DNA from: Arenibacter sp. F26102
GTDB taxonomy: Bacteria; Bacteroidota; Bacteroidia; Flavobacteriales; Flavobacteriaceae
Length of the DNA: 64,000 nt
Direction of reading: 5' to 3'
Assembly: GCF_023015865.1 (NCBI RefSeq)
Contig: NZ_JALKBC010000007.1
Location: 248,001 to 312,000 of the forward strand
A program made the translations under genes and the position numbers. Shown here in pieces: positions 54,306-63,987 of the stretch. The notes beneath the pieces are model-generated. The model searched no databases and was not told the origin of the DNA. It worked only from the letters and a program-made list of their open reading frames with translations. The stretch's first letter is position 1. Each line of letters begins with the position of its first letter.

Positions 54306-56150
54306 TTATTTGGTCAATGCCTTGATAATACGCTCTTCGTTAATTACAATATCTCTAAATAAAACATGTGGAAATTCCTGATATTTTGATTCTTTAAATG
54401 CGTCAAAAATTTTGGATAAACTAGAGGCTTTCAATAAGGATAGATTCATTTCGGTGTCCATTTCACAATCATAAACAAAGTCATCACTAAATTCAGGTGC
54501 CACAAGTAGAATTTTGACAATTCTCAGATTATTCTTAAGTGCTAAATTTTGATAGGATTTTAATTGCCTTGATACCGAACTAAATTTGTTGTACCCTTTT
54601 TCTTTTATTGTTTTACACTCCACAATTATTATTTCATTGTTCCCCAAATTTAAAAGAATGTCCATCATATCTTTTTGGGTGTTCAGTTGGTTTTTAAATT
54701 TATCATCAACGCTAAACCCTAAAGATTTGAATATGGATTTGGTCAGTTCTTCGAATTTTAAACCTAGCTCACTTTCTTTAACTGCAATACCGTTTTCCTT
54801 TAATAAATTTAGGTTGCGATAGCCGACATTTTCAAAGTTTTCCAGATATAAATTTTCTACATCCTTATAATGTTCAAGAATATTTAGAATATCGTCCCCG
54901 CGTTGTTTTATGCCATGGTCCTTAATAAATTTGGACAATTCAGGGTTAGTTATTAGATCTAAAATATCTCTTGGTTTAATATTGTAGTCCAATAGAAAAT
55001 CGGCATTCAATACATATTCCTCCTGCAGTTCAAACTGTTCCTTTAATTCCTTATTTAGTTTTGGTAGCGATTGATTTAACTCGGTCAGCATTTTATCAAA
55101 CCCATCTATGGATATGCCAACTTTTTCATCTTTTTCTACATTCTCAAAATGCTCTATCAAACTATTTATTTTATCTTCTAGGGTGCTGCCCTTAAGGTTA
55201 GGAATATTGAGTCCTTTCTCACAAAGTTCATTTAATGTTTTTTTCTTTTCGGTCAAGGTTATTCCTGGCTTGTAAATTTTTGATGAAAGTAAATCGGTAA
55301 AAGAAATTCCTTCATTTATAATTTGTTCTATTTTTTGGGAATTGGATAGTTTTCTATCAATATTGTGCTCTTTGGAAATTTGGTTGATAATGGGTTCCCT
55401 CAGTAGTTTTAATGTACGTCTATAGAACTTTTCTGCAACCTCATTTTTTCGAACGTTTCTTAATAATCTAACCATTTCGTCGGCCACATAAAGAGTATTT
55501 TCTTTTTTGGAAAAAAATACAACACCAATGTTTTTAAGATTGTTAATTACCTCCTGAATTTCAACCTTTTTGACTGGTAAAATAGAGTAATTAATAAGCT
55601 TAACATCTTCTTGGGATAAACCCAGTTGTTTTGATAAGGTTAATATTATTGACAGTTCATCAGAAGTTATTTTGGCGTCCCTGTTATTTATAATATCATT
55701 GTTATAGGCTGTAGCTAGGCAGGCTTTATAAATTCTGAAATCTCTTTTCCTGGATTCACTCAATTCAGATTTTTCATTCTCCAGCTCTGTGTTTAAACTT
55801 TTGATTTTACCTTTTAAATTCTTGATCTCGGTTTCGTAAAGTCTAGAAAACCAATCTTGCTTCATTATGCAATTTCCATCCCTGATTATAATATCGATAA
55901 GAATATCCAATTGTGAATTGGCTTCCTGAAACTCGCACACTAAATAATCTGTAAATTCATCTGAAGTTAAACTGAATATATTGGAAATGTTAAGACTGTC
56001 AACAGATTTGAGGCCTTTATCAGATGAGCTTAATATTTTTTCAATATCTTTTAAGTTCTTGGGATTTTTAGAAATAATATGGTCTATAATTTTTATAAAA
56101 GAGTTCTTTTCCAGTGAACCTAGTTTGTCCAATATTTTTTCTAATTTCAT
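54306..56150 (-). CDS. Orphan protein with C-terminal PD-(D/E)XK nuclease-like domain
   Basis: 614 residues with no signal. The N-terminal ~130 residues end in a coiled coil (EIKNLKGKIKSLNTELENEKSELS start). A helical region (~140-260) and lysine/leucine-rich segments follow, including short SAP-like helix pairs. Residues ~463-590 look like a restriction-endonuclease fold: E467/468 helix, D497, then IIIVECKT with E511 and K513 (the D...ExK catalytic set). Such a domain could cut DNA or recognise a damaged or foreign molecule. No partner gene is next to it. A defence role is possible but not shown. Confidence 0.6.
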   Translation of the reverse strand: MKLEKILDKLGSLEKNSFIKIIDHIISKNPKNLKDIEKILSSSDKGLKSVDSLNISNIFSLTSDEFTDYLVCEFQEANSQLDILIDIIIRDGNCIMKQDWFSRLYETEIKNLKGKIKSLNTELENEKSELSESRKRDFRIYKACLATAYNNDIINNRDAKITSDELSIILTLSKQLGLSQEDVKLINYSILPVKKVEIQEVINNLKNIGVVFFSKKENTLYVADEMVRLLRNVRKNEVAEKFYRRTLKLLREPIINQISKEHNIDRKLSNSQKIEQIINEGISFTDLLSSKIYKPGITLTEKKKTLNELCEKGLNIPNLKGSTLEDKINSLIEHFENVEKDEKVGISIDGFDKMLTELNQSLPKLNKELKEQFELQEEYVLNADFLLDYNIKPRDILDLITNPELSKFIKDHGIKQRGDDILNILEHYKDVENLYLENFENVGYRNLNLLKENGIAVKESELGLKFEELTKSIFKSLGFSVDDKFKNQLNTQKDMMDILLNLGNNEIIIVECKTIKEKGYNKFSSVSRQLKSYQNLALKNNLRIVKILLVAPEFSDDFVYDCEMDTEMNLSLLKASSLSKIFDAFKESKYQEFPHVLFRDIVINEERIIKALTK

Positions 56151-56505
56151 TTGTTTCGCTTTTACACGGATTAATTATTTCTTGTCATAATTTTTTTTGA
56201 TACAACAATCAAGACTACGGCCAATGAGATGGTGGTTATTGAGTTCCTTGGCACAATATCTTGTGCGAAAAGTCCATTATTATCCGTAAAAATTTTGTGG
56301 ATGTACAGCGGGGAGAATATTACAACCTAGTGTTTGTTACTAAATTTCTAAGGTATGAAAAATTAGGTTTGGAAATGCTTTAATCGGTAAAGGACGATAA
56401 TATCCGCTGAATTGTATAAGGGCCTAACCAGCTGTAGGCAATCCTGTCTGCTTGTTTAAGAATGCGAGATGGATGAGTACGAAGTCTGGAGACTTCGTGT
56501 AGCGA
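56151..56505. other. Intergenic region with a possible IS200/IS605 transposase relic and a hairpin
   Basis: 355 bases. From 56300 to 56394 one frame reads DVQRGEYYNLVFVTKFLRYE..., which resembles the start of a TnpA transposase of the IS200/IS605 family (YHLVFVTKYRR). A stop breaks it at 56392. Just before the sigma gene end, ACGAAGTCT (56479-56487) and AGACTTCGT (56490-56498) form a perfect hairpin. In IS200/IS605 elements such hairpins mark the ends. The relic call is weak; the hairpin is certain. Confidence 0.4.
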
Positions 56506-57063
56506 TTATTTGAACAGTAAAAATAAAAGCGCGTGTTCCTCCTTAAACGCCTCCCTTATTTTGGTAAATGCGATCCGCATTTGAGATTCAACGGTTTTTA
56601 CGGAAATTCCCATTTGGTCGGCAATTTCTTTGTACTTCACCCCTTGTATCTTATTCAACATGATGATTTCCTTACATTTTGGAGGGAGGGAATCAATGAC
56701 CTGTTTCATCTTATGAATGCGCTCTTCCAGAGCATCGGAGTCTTCTTGAATTCTATCCACTAACGCCCGTTCCCAAATTTGACTCAGAAGCTTTTCCTGT
56801 TTTTTAGCTTTTTTGACTGTATCTATATATCTGTTGTAGGCAATGGCATAAAGATATGCTTTTGGTGATTTGGTTTCGTCCAACTTGGTTTTATCCTCCC
56901 AGAGTCTAATAAATGCATGTTGTACAATATCTTCAGACTGTATTTTATCATGGGTGTATGTGGTTATATAGGCCACCAAACGATTATAATAATTGTTGAA
57001 AAGATACCGAAAAGCACTTCTGTCGCCTTTCTTCATGGCAGCTACTGCCTCAATTTCATTCAT
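56506..57063 (-). CDS. ECF-type RNA polymerase sigma factor (PUL 2)
   Basis: 185 residues. Region 2 spans GDRSAFRYLFNNYYNRLVAYI to DIVQHAFIRLWED, and region 4 spans IDSLPPKCKEIIMLNKIQGV to KYKEIADQMGISVKTVESQM. It is divergent from a FecR gene (57232), with a 168-base gap. It would be freed from FecR when the second SusC transporter senses its glycan. Confidence 0.92.
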   Translation of the reverse strand: MNEIEAVAAMKKGDRSAFRYLFNNYYNRLVAYITTYTHDKIQSEDIVQHAFIRLWEDKTKLDETKSPKAYLYAIAYNRYIDTVKKAKKQEKLLSQIWERALVDRIQEDSDALEERIHKMKQVIDSLPPKCKEIIMLNKIQGVKYKEIADQMGISVKTVESQMRIAFTKIREAFKEEHALLFLLFK

Positions 57064-57231
57064 TTAAGCTAGTTGTTGGTTTGGTTGATTTTATGAGTAA
57101 AAGTGCGAATATCAAAATTTTTTTAATTCTTTTTAAGGGTTTTGTAATTTTTTAGAGTATTAGTTGTGCAATGTGTAATGAATACGACTTCAAAAAGAAC
57201 ATTTAAAAGGTGAAAATTTGGTAAGAATATA

Positions 57232-58365
57232 ATGAAAAAAAGTATAACAAAACTTCTTCTGGGTACTTTAACGGAAAAGGAGATAATTGAATTCAAAAAA
57301 TGGTTGAAGGACCCAAGCAATCAGGCCGTGCTTGAAGCTTATGTCCGTGATTACCATGATCTAAATTTGGCTACTATAGAAAACAATCTAGATGAGGCCT
57401 ACAACAAAATATGTCTTCAAATAGATAAGACGGAAAAACCAGTTCGGAGACTTTTGCCAAATTGGACAAAATATGCTGCTTTAATTGTATTGTTAATTGG
57501 CTTGGGGCTTTTCTATCAACAAGGTTTTTTTTCGTCTCAAAACCAAGTTGTAATTGTGCCAAAGGACGATTCCATAATCCTTGAATTGGGCAACGGAACT
57601 ATTCAAGTTGTCCATGTTGATGGAATCAAAGAAGTTAAAGACTCTGAAGGGAATATTGTTTATGTCCAACGACAAGATCAAATAAGCTATTCCCAAGTAA
57701 CTAAAAAGAAAGAACTGGTGTTTAATACCTTAAAAACACCCAATGGAAAGAAGTTTCAAGTCGAGCTTTCTGATGGGACTTTGGTGTTTCTAAATGCGGG
57801 TAGTTCCTTAAAATATCCGGTGAATTTTTTAAGTGAAGGTCCTAGGCAGGTATTCCTTACCGGAGAGGCGTATTTTGATGTTACCACGAATGAATCGAAC
57901 CCATTTATTGTCAATGTTGATGAACTGGATGTAAAGGTGCTGGGAACGGAATTTAATATCTCGGCATATGGCGAGGATGAGCATATAGATGTTGTACTTG
58001 TCAAAGGTGCAGTGGATCTGAACAAAAAAGAGCGTTTACAAGAGGGTGCCGTTGAATTGTCACCGGGGCAAAAAGGGACATTTTATCAAGATTCAATGGG
58101 TATAACGGTGGATGATGTAAATACAAGCCTATACACCTCTTGGATGCAGGGTAAAATAATTTTTAATGATTTAACCTTTAAAGTCATCTTGAAAAAATTG
58201 GAGCGCCATTATAACATAGAAATTGTCAACACCAATGCTGAAATCGAAAACGAGGTTTTCCATGCGAGTTTTGATAATGTCGACATCGGAGAAGTGCTTG
58301 GCTACTTTAATGATATCCATAACATTGATTTTAAGATTAAGGGAAACAGAGTTATAATAAAGTAA
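57232..58365 (+). CDS. FecR-family anti-sigma factor (PUL 2)
   Basis: 377 residues. It has a cytosolic N terminus, a transmembrane helix (YAALIVLLIGLGLFYQQGFF), a FecR domain (NGKKFQVELSDGTLVFLNAGSSLKYP) and a DUF4974 end (IIFNDLTFKVILKKLERHYNIEIV). It links the SusC plug signal to the ECF sigma factor encoded on the other strand. Confidence 0.93.
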   Translation: MKKSITKLLLGTLTEKEIIEFKKWLKDPSNQAVLEAYVRDYHDLNLATIENNLDEAYNKICLQIDKTEKPVRRLLPNWTKYAALIVLLIGLGLFYQQGFFSSQNQVVIVPKDDSIILELGNGTIQVVHVDGIKEVKDSEGNIVYVQRQDQISYSQVTKKKELVFNTLKTPNGKKFQVELSDGTLVFLNAGSSLKYPVNFLSEGPRQVFLTGEAYFDVTTNESNPFIVNVDELDVKVLGTEFNISAYGEDEHIDVVLVKGAVDLNKKERLQEGAVELSPGQKGTFYQDSMGITVDDVNTSLYTSWMQGKIIFNDLTFKVILKKLERHYNIEIVNTNAEIENEVFHASFDNVDIGEVLGYFNDIHNIDFKIKGNRVIIK

Positions 58366-58430
58366 AATCCTAACAAAAGTATAACCAAAAGAACTTAACG
58401 CCTATGATATAAAAATTTAGTCACCATTGC

Positions 58431-58480
58431 TTTGTTTTTTTTATAAAACAAAACCGGAAAATGCGCTAACATTTCCCGGT
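58431..58480 (+). other. Two stem-loops in the FecR-SusC gap of PUL 2
   Basis: TTTGTTTT (58431-58438) pairs with AAAACAAA (58445-58452). ACCGGAAAATG (58453-58463) pairs with CATTTCCCGGT (58470-58480) with one mismatch. Both lie in the 170-base gap between FecR and SusC. They could be a terminator, an attenuator or a processing site. The same gap of PUL 1 also holds a stem-loop. Confidence 0.55.
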
Positions 58481-58535
58481 AATTAAAAGCGATTAACCAA
58501 ATTAAATAGTTAACCACTAACAAACATTCAAAATT

Positions 58536-61500
58536 ATGAAAAAAAACTTCAACGACCTTTGGTTGAGAACGACTGTGTTGAAATTTGACTTAAAAATGAA
58601 ATTGACCTTACTGCTATTGTTCACAGCCCTGCTGGGTATGCACGCCAATGACAGCTATTCGCAAATAGCCAAAGTTTCTTTGGATGTCGAAAACGTAACA
58701 ATCAAAGAAATTATAGATAATATTGAATCACACACAAAATTCAATTTTATTTATAATACTGATCATGTCGATCTTCAGCGGAAGCAATCCCTCCAAGTTA
58801 ACAAAGAGAGTATTTACAAAGTGCTTCAACAGTTATTTGAAAACACAAATACTATTTACAAAGTCAAGGGTACTCAGGTTATTTTAATGCAGGCCCCAAC
58901 AGGTAAAGTTACCAAACAGCCGGTTATAGATCGTGTTTCTGTTGAGCCAAAGTTGGTCCAGTCAACTGTCACAGGGACTATATCGGATGTAGATGGCACC
59001 CCCTTACCTGGTGCAAATGTAATTGAAAAAGGAACTACAAATGGTGTCCAAGCCGACTTTGATGGTAATTTCTCTATAAACGTTGCTGATGACGCTATAT
59101 TGATGATCACATTTATTGGTTTTAAAGCTGTTGAAATACCAGTGAACGGGCAGTCTGTCATTTCCGTTGTCATGCAGGAGGATGCTGCCGCTTTGGAAGA
59201 GGTTGTAATTGTTGGTTATGGGTCTGTACAAAAGAGTGACCTAACAGGTGCCGTTTCTTCAATATCGTCAGAAGATTTAGGCGATCGCCAAGCAACTAGT
59301 TTGGCCGCCCTAATCCAAGGACGGGCACCGGGTGTAGAGGTATCAGGGGGTAAAATTCGTATTCGTGGTATAACAACATTTAACAATACAGATCCTTTAA
59401 TAGTAATCGATGGTTTTTTAGGAGGTGACCTTTCTACTGTAAACCCTAATGATATTGAAAATATAGAGGTCTTAAAAGATGCTTCATCTACGGCTATCTA
59501 CGGATCCCGCGGAGCCAATGGTGTAATATTGGTCACTACCAAAAGTGGTAAAAAAGGGGCTATGGAAGTAAATGTAAATGTATGGAGCGGTATAAAATCA
59601 ACAACCAACAGAAGGGATGTGATGAATGCCGATCAATACATAGACTATGTTCATGATGCACTGACAAATGCAAACCAAACTATTACGCCTTTGTTGTTAT
59701 CAGATGACGTAAGAGTAGATCGAAATGACTGGCAGGACCTAATTTTTCAAACTGGTAATACTTCTGAAATCAATGTGAATTTTTCGGGAGGGTCGGAAAA
59801 AGCGACCTATTACGCGGCAATTGGCCACCGTACCGATGAGGGTATTACAATCGGGTCCTCTTCAAAAGCAACGTATCTTCGTAACAAGAATACCTTTGCC
59901 CTAAAGCCATGGCTTGATGTTTCATTAAATACGGCCTTAAGCTATAAAACTCTTAAAGGTGCAAACCCTAGTTTTAGAAACGTACTGGGGTATATGCCCT
60001 ACAAAGAAATTTACGATGAAAATCAAATCGGTGGATATACCGATGTTGATAGGATAAATGATGCTTCGGACATTTCTAACCCATTATCTGTACCAAACAG
60101 GGTCCACCCTGAAACCAATACATTGTCGTATCAGACTCAGCTTAATGTGAAACTTAAGCCTTTTGAAGGTTTTACCTATACAATTCAGGCTGGACTAAAA
60201 GGTAATTTTGATCGATTTTTTCAATGGACTGATACCTATGTGTCAGCTTCAAATGTTTCGGTTAACGCAATGGCAGAAAGAAGTTCGTATTTGTACTCAC
60301 CAATAGTTGAATCCTTTATAAATTATAATAAAGAAATTGGAGACCACAATATTTCGGGTCTACTTGGAAACACTTGGCAGGATGGTATAAAAGGAGGAGG
60401 AATAGGTATTGGGGCCACTGGATACGCTTCAAATGAAATAAAATTAGTCAGTGTTGCATCTAGTCCACAGGCGCCTACCCAAAGTTTATTTATTGATTCT
60501 AGGATATCTTATTTCGGAAGACTTAATTATGATTATAAGTCAAAATACCTTATGACCGTGAATATGCGTACAGATGCTTCTCCTAACTTCTCACCTACCA
60601 ATAGATGGGGTTATTTCCCTTCGTTGTCGTTAGCATGGAAAATAAATGAAGAGTCTTTTTTCGATGACATCAATGAAATTAGTCAGTTGAAATTGCGAGC
60701 AGGATGGGGAAGATCAGGTAATGACGCAATTGGTCAATATCGTTATCTATCTTCAGTGTACTCACAAGGAGTTGGATATCCATTAGGGGTTTCACAACAG
60801 GATGCACCGGGAGCTACCGTAGTTCAAAACGCCTCTCCGGAAATAAAATGGGAAACCACGGAATCATTGACGGTCGGATTGGATTATGGCTTATTTAACA
60901 ATACCCTTACAGGTACGATAGAATATTTTGATAAGCAAACCGAAGATATCCTTTTTGCTGTACCTAGTCCATTGTCGTTAGGTTATGGAACAGGACTAGA
61001 TGGAGGAACTATTGACGGTAATGCTATTGTCAATGCAGCCTCAGTGAGTAACAAAGGATTTGAGTTTCTAATAACTAAAAGAGGTGATTTGGGTAAAGTA
61101 GGCTATAACGTAAGTGCCAATTATACCTTTATGGAAAATAATGTAAAAGGCTTAGGTCTTGGACAGCCTTTTCTATCTGGAAATTCTAGGACTGAGTTAG
61201 GTTTGCCCATAGGATACTTTTACGGATATAAGACGGACGGTTTATTTATGAACCAATCAGAGATAGATGCTGCGAATACAGCGGCACAATCAAGTGGATT
61301 CGACTATTATCAAGAAGCATCTACTAGTGCGGGAGATGTTAGATTCAAGGATGTTAATGGTGATGGCCGCATTGACGGAGAAGATCGTACCATGATTGGG
61401 AATCCAATTCCTAAACATATATTTGGATTAAATCTGGGCCTAAACACGGAACAATTCGATTTTAACATGTTCTGGCAGGGAGCAGCGAATTTAGATATAT

Positions 61501-61913
61501 ATGACGGAGGCTATATATGGAATCGCGGGGGTGTTAGAATTATGAATCAAGAAACTAGTGTGCTTGATAGATGGATAAGCGAGTCTCAGCCTGGAAACGG
61601 AATTCAGCCAAGAGCTCTTAGCGGTGATGCCGTTGGAAATACACGACCTTCTGACCTACAGGTTCAAGACGCCAGTTATTTTAGGTTAAAACTTGTATCG
61701 CTTGGTTATACGTTTGGCGATAACCTTACTTCTAAATTCGGAATGACTAAACTAAGAATATATGCAAGTGGTGAAAACTTACTTACGGCAAGATTAACTG
61801 GTTATGATGGATTTGATCCTGAAATTGGAGGTGAAAACCTCGTTCGTGGTGTTTCAAATTTTACCCCTCCAACGCCAAAGACAATTACTTTTGGAATTCA
61901 GGTAGGGCTTTAA
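58536..61913 (+). CDS. SusC/RagA-type TonB-dependent outer-membrane transporter (PUL 2)
   Basis: 1125 residues. A signal region (LTLLLLFTALLGMHAND) is followed by an STN domain (NVTIKEIIDNIESHTKFNFIY), a carboxypeptidase-like beta domain (VTGTISDVDGTPLPGANV), the plug (VIVGYGSVQKSDLTGAVSS) and the barrel. The STN domain fits control through the FecR/ECF pair upstream. It would import oligosaccharides of an unknown glycan, different from PUL 1 since the sequence has diverged. Confidence 0.95.
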   Translation: MKKNFNDLWLRTTVLKFDLKMKLTLLLLFTALLGMHANDSYSQIAKVSLDVENVTIKEIIDNIESHTKFNFIYNTDHVDLQRKQSLQVNKESIYKVLQQLFENTNTIYKVKGTQVILMQAPTGKVTKQPVIDRVSVEPKLVQSTVTGTISDVDGTPLPGANVIEKGTTNGVQADFDGNFSINVADDAILMITFIGFKAVEIPVNGQSVISVVMQEDAAALEEVVIVGYGSVQKSDLTGAVSSISSEDLGDRQATSLAALIQGRAPGVEVSGGKIRIRGITTFNNTDPLIVIDGFLGGDLSTVNPNDIENIEVLKDASSTAIYGSRGANGVILVTTKSGKKGAMEVNVNVWSGIKSTTNRRDVMNADQYIDYVHDALTNANQTITPLLLSDDVRVDRNDWQDLIFQTGNTSEINVNFSGGSEKATYYAAIGHRTDEGITIGSSSKATYLRNKNTFALKPWLDVSLNTALSYKTLKGANPSFRNVLGYMPYKEIYDENQIGGYTDVDRINDASDISNPLSVPNRVHPETNTLSYQTQLNVKLKPFEGFTYTIQAGLKGNFDRFFQWTDTYVSASNVSVNAMAERSSYLYSPIVESFINYNKEIGDHNISGLLGNTWQDGIKGGGIGIGATGYASNEIKLVSVASSPQAPTQSLFIDSRISYFGRLNYDYKSKYLMTVNMRTDASPNFSPTNRWGYFPSLSLAWKINEESFFDDINEISQLKLRAGWGRSGNDAIGQYRYLSSVYSQGVGYPLGVSQQDAPGATVVQNASPEIKWETTESLTVGLDYGLFNNTLTGTIEYFDKQTEDILFAVPSPLSLGYGTGLDGGTIDGNAIVNAASVSNKGFEFLITKRGDLGKVGYNVSANYTFMENNVKGLGLGQPFLSGNSRTELGLPIGYFYGYKTDGLFMNQSEIDAANTAAQSSGFDYYQEASTSAGDVRFKDVNGDGRIDGEDRTMIGNPIPKHIFGLNLGLNTEQFDFNMFWQGAANLDIYDGGYIWNRGGVRIMNQETSVLDRWISESQPGNGIQPRALSGDAVGNTRPSDLQVQDASYFRLKLVSLGYTFGDNLTSKFGMTKLRIYASGENLLTARLTGYDGFDPEIGGENLVRGVSNFTPPTPKTITFGIQVGL

Positions 61914-61922
61914 TCAAAAAAA

Positions 61923-63509
61923 ATGAAAAAAATGAAAAAAATATCGAAAAACAGATTTAAAATAATCGGAGTATTTATTTTATTTCTTTTGCCTTTAGTC
62001 TCTTGCGATGAGGAAATATTAGACTTGAATAATCCTGAACAGTTTACCCAGGCAACGTATTTCAAGACACCAGAACAAATTGTTCAGGCAACCAATGCAA
62101 CTTATGGCTCCTTTTTTCAATTTTGGATAGGAAGTTATCAGTGGCCGGAAATTTGGGACGTATTGGCCAATGAAACAGAGGCTACGGCTGGAGCTCTAGG
62201 TAGTTATCACGAAGTTTCTATTATTCAAATGATGGGATACCAACACAATGAAACCAACCGCACAGTTGAAAACTTATGGAGAATGTGGTATGTGATGATC
62301 TCTAGGGCTAACTTGACTATTGATACGGCCGATGCCTATTTGGCTGAAAATCCATCGAATGATCTTGTTATTAGATCACGAGGAGAGGCCTATTTCTTGA
62401 GAGGTTGGGCTTATTTTAATTTGGCCAATTATTGGGGAAAGGTGCCGATCCGCTTAAGTTTTGATCAATCCGAGAATATTGATGCCCCATTGGCAAATAG
62501 TGTCGATGAAGTTTGGGCTGTGGCCGAGAATGATCTGAAGGAAGCCCAATCAGTTTTAAAAGAAGTCGAGGACTATGGAGATACTGATCTTGGACGTGCC
62601 ACTAAAGGTTCTGCAACTGGTTTTCTTGGCAAATTGTATTTGACCACAGGAAGATATCCAGAAGCTGAAATTGAATTGGCTAAGTTGGAAGGTCATTACG
62701 ACCTGCTGCCGGCTGAGGGCTATCTATGGAATTTTGGGGAGACCAACGAAAATAATATTGAGAGCGTTTTCGAATTTCAGTCGGCATATCAAGAGGGTGA
62801 TGCAACAACGGCAATGTTTACTAATGTTGAAGGAGGTCCAACACCCGCAATGAATAATATGCAGCCACAGCTTCATTCCTGGAACGGTTGGCCTAATTGG
62901 AAGTTTTCACCGACTAGGGAGCAAGCATTTTTGTATCAGGACGAATCAGGTACAGATTTTATAGATCCCAGAGGAGCGGAAACATTTTATGGTGGTGTAG
63001 CTGGAGACGACACTTGGTGCGATATGTGTGCTGAGAATCCCAATCGCCCCTATGATTTTGCTGCCTTAGGTTATTATTATAAGAAAAAAGGTAACAAAGA
63101 AGTAAAACCTTCTGAAAGTGGAGCTTCTGCTGGTGCCGCTGTATCAGGAAATAACATTAGACAGATGAGGTATGCCGATGTGTTGCTTATGAGAGCTGAA
63201 TGTGCCCTTATGCAAGGTGATCCATCAGGTTGTATCGACTTTATAAATATAGTGCGTAGACGTTTTGGCATTTTTGAATATACTCCTTCCAATTATTCGG
63301 AAGCTCAAGCATTCGAGCTTTTGAAGCGGGAAAGAGAGGTTGAGTTTATGGGCGAAGGCTCTAGGTTTAATGACCTCAAACGATGGGGAATATTAGAGGA
63401 GACTTTAAATCCTGAATTTCAGGTAATATATGGTACTCAACCGGTCGCACCATCCCATTACTTTTTTGAAATACCTCAAAATGAGCTTGATACTAATTTC
63501 GGATTGTAG
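61923..63509 (+). CDS. SusD/RagB surface glycan-binding lipoprotein (PUL 2)
   Basis: 528 residues. The leader ends PLVSCDEEILDLNNPE, a lipobox. TPR-like helices (RSRGEAYFLRGWAYFNLANYWG) and the C-terminal EREVEFMGEGSRFNDLKRWGI motif match SusD. It follows the SusC gene by 9 bases and gives the partner lid of that transporter. The glycan cannot be told. Confidence 0.95.
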   Translation: MKKMKKISKNRFKIIGVFILFLLPLVSCDEEILDLNNPEQFTQATYFKTPEQIVQATNATYGSFFQFWIGSYQWPEIWDVLANETEATAGALGSYHEVSIIQMMGYQHNETNRTVENLWRMWYVMISRANLTIDTADAYLAENPSNDLVIRSRGEAYFLRGWAYFNLANYWGKVPIRLSFDQSENIDAPLANSVDEVWAVAENDLKEAQSVLKEVEDYGDTDLGRATKGSATGFLGKLYLTTGRYPEAEIELAKLEGHYDLLPAEGYLWNFGETNENNIESVFEFQSAYQEGDATTAMFTNVEGGPTPAMNNMQPQLHSWNGWPNWKFSPTREQAFLYQDESGTDFIDPRGAETFYGGVAGDDTWCDMCAENPNRPYDFAALGYYYKKKGNKEVKPSESGASAGAAVSGNNIRQMRYADVLLMRAECALMQGDPSGCIDFINIVRRRFGIFEYTPSNYSEAQAFELLKREREVEFMGEGSRFNDLKRWGILEETLNPEFQVIYGTQPVAPSHYFFEIPQNELDTNFGL

Positions 63510-63987
63510 TGGAAATGAAAGCTATTTAATGTAATACCAACAGGCTGACTAAATAATGCGAATCAAGGATTAAAAATACCTACCGATTATCAGTGGTTTA
63601 TATTTCGATATTATATCACTTTTAAATGTTAAAATACTGATTTTCATAATACTTTGTTTCATGTTGTTGGCTCAGCCTGTTTTTTATTTGAATAGATATG
63701 CATTAACATGACACCAAAAAAGGAAACACTGATTAATTTTTTCTGTTTGCCTTACTAATCCTGTCATTTTCAATCTATGAATAAGCCTGTATAAAAAGAA
63801 GTACGGAAGTTAATAGGAAAAAAAGGAAAATTAAGGGGAATCGGTAAAATGGTTTCCGAGCCATTAATACGTTACCTTAATGTATTGGTTGATGCTCTAT
63901 TGTTGGCTTTTAAGCCAAAGACTGGTGACATTTTGTATTGTACCCTAACAAATAATAAATTTTTTAACCTAAATAAAATAAAGTGAT
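63510..63987. other. Intergenic region with long-range inverted repeat and palindrome
   Basis: 478 bases. AACAGGCTGA (63539-63548) is the exact reverse complement of TCAGCCTGTT (63672-63681), 123 bases apart, and the second copy is followed by T. A perfect palindrome TTGGCTT-TT-AAGCCAA is at 63904-63919. No gene is seen. The palindrome could be a regulator site for the next gene. Confidence 0.5.
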
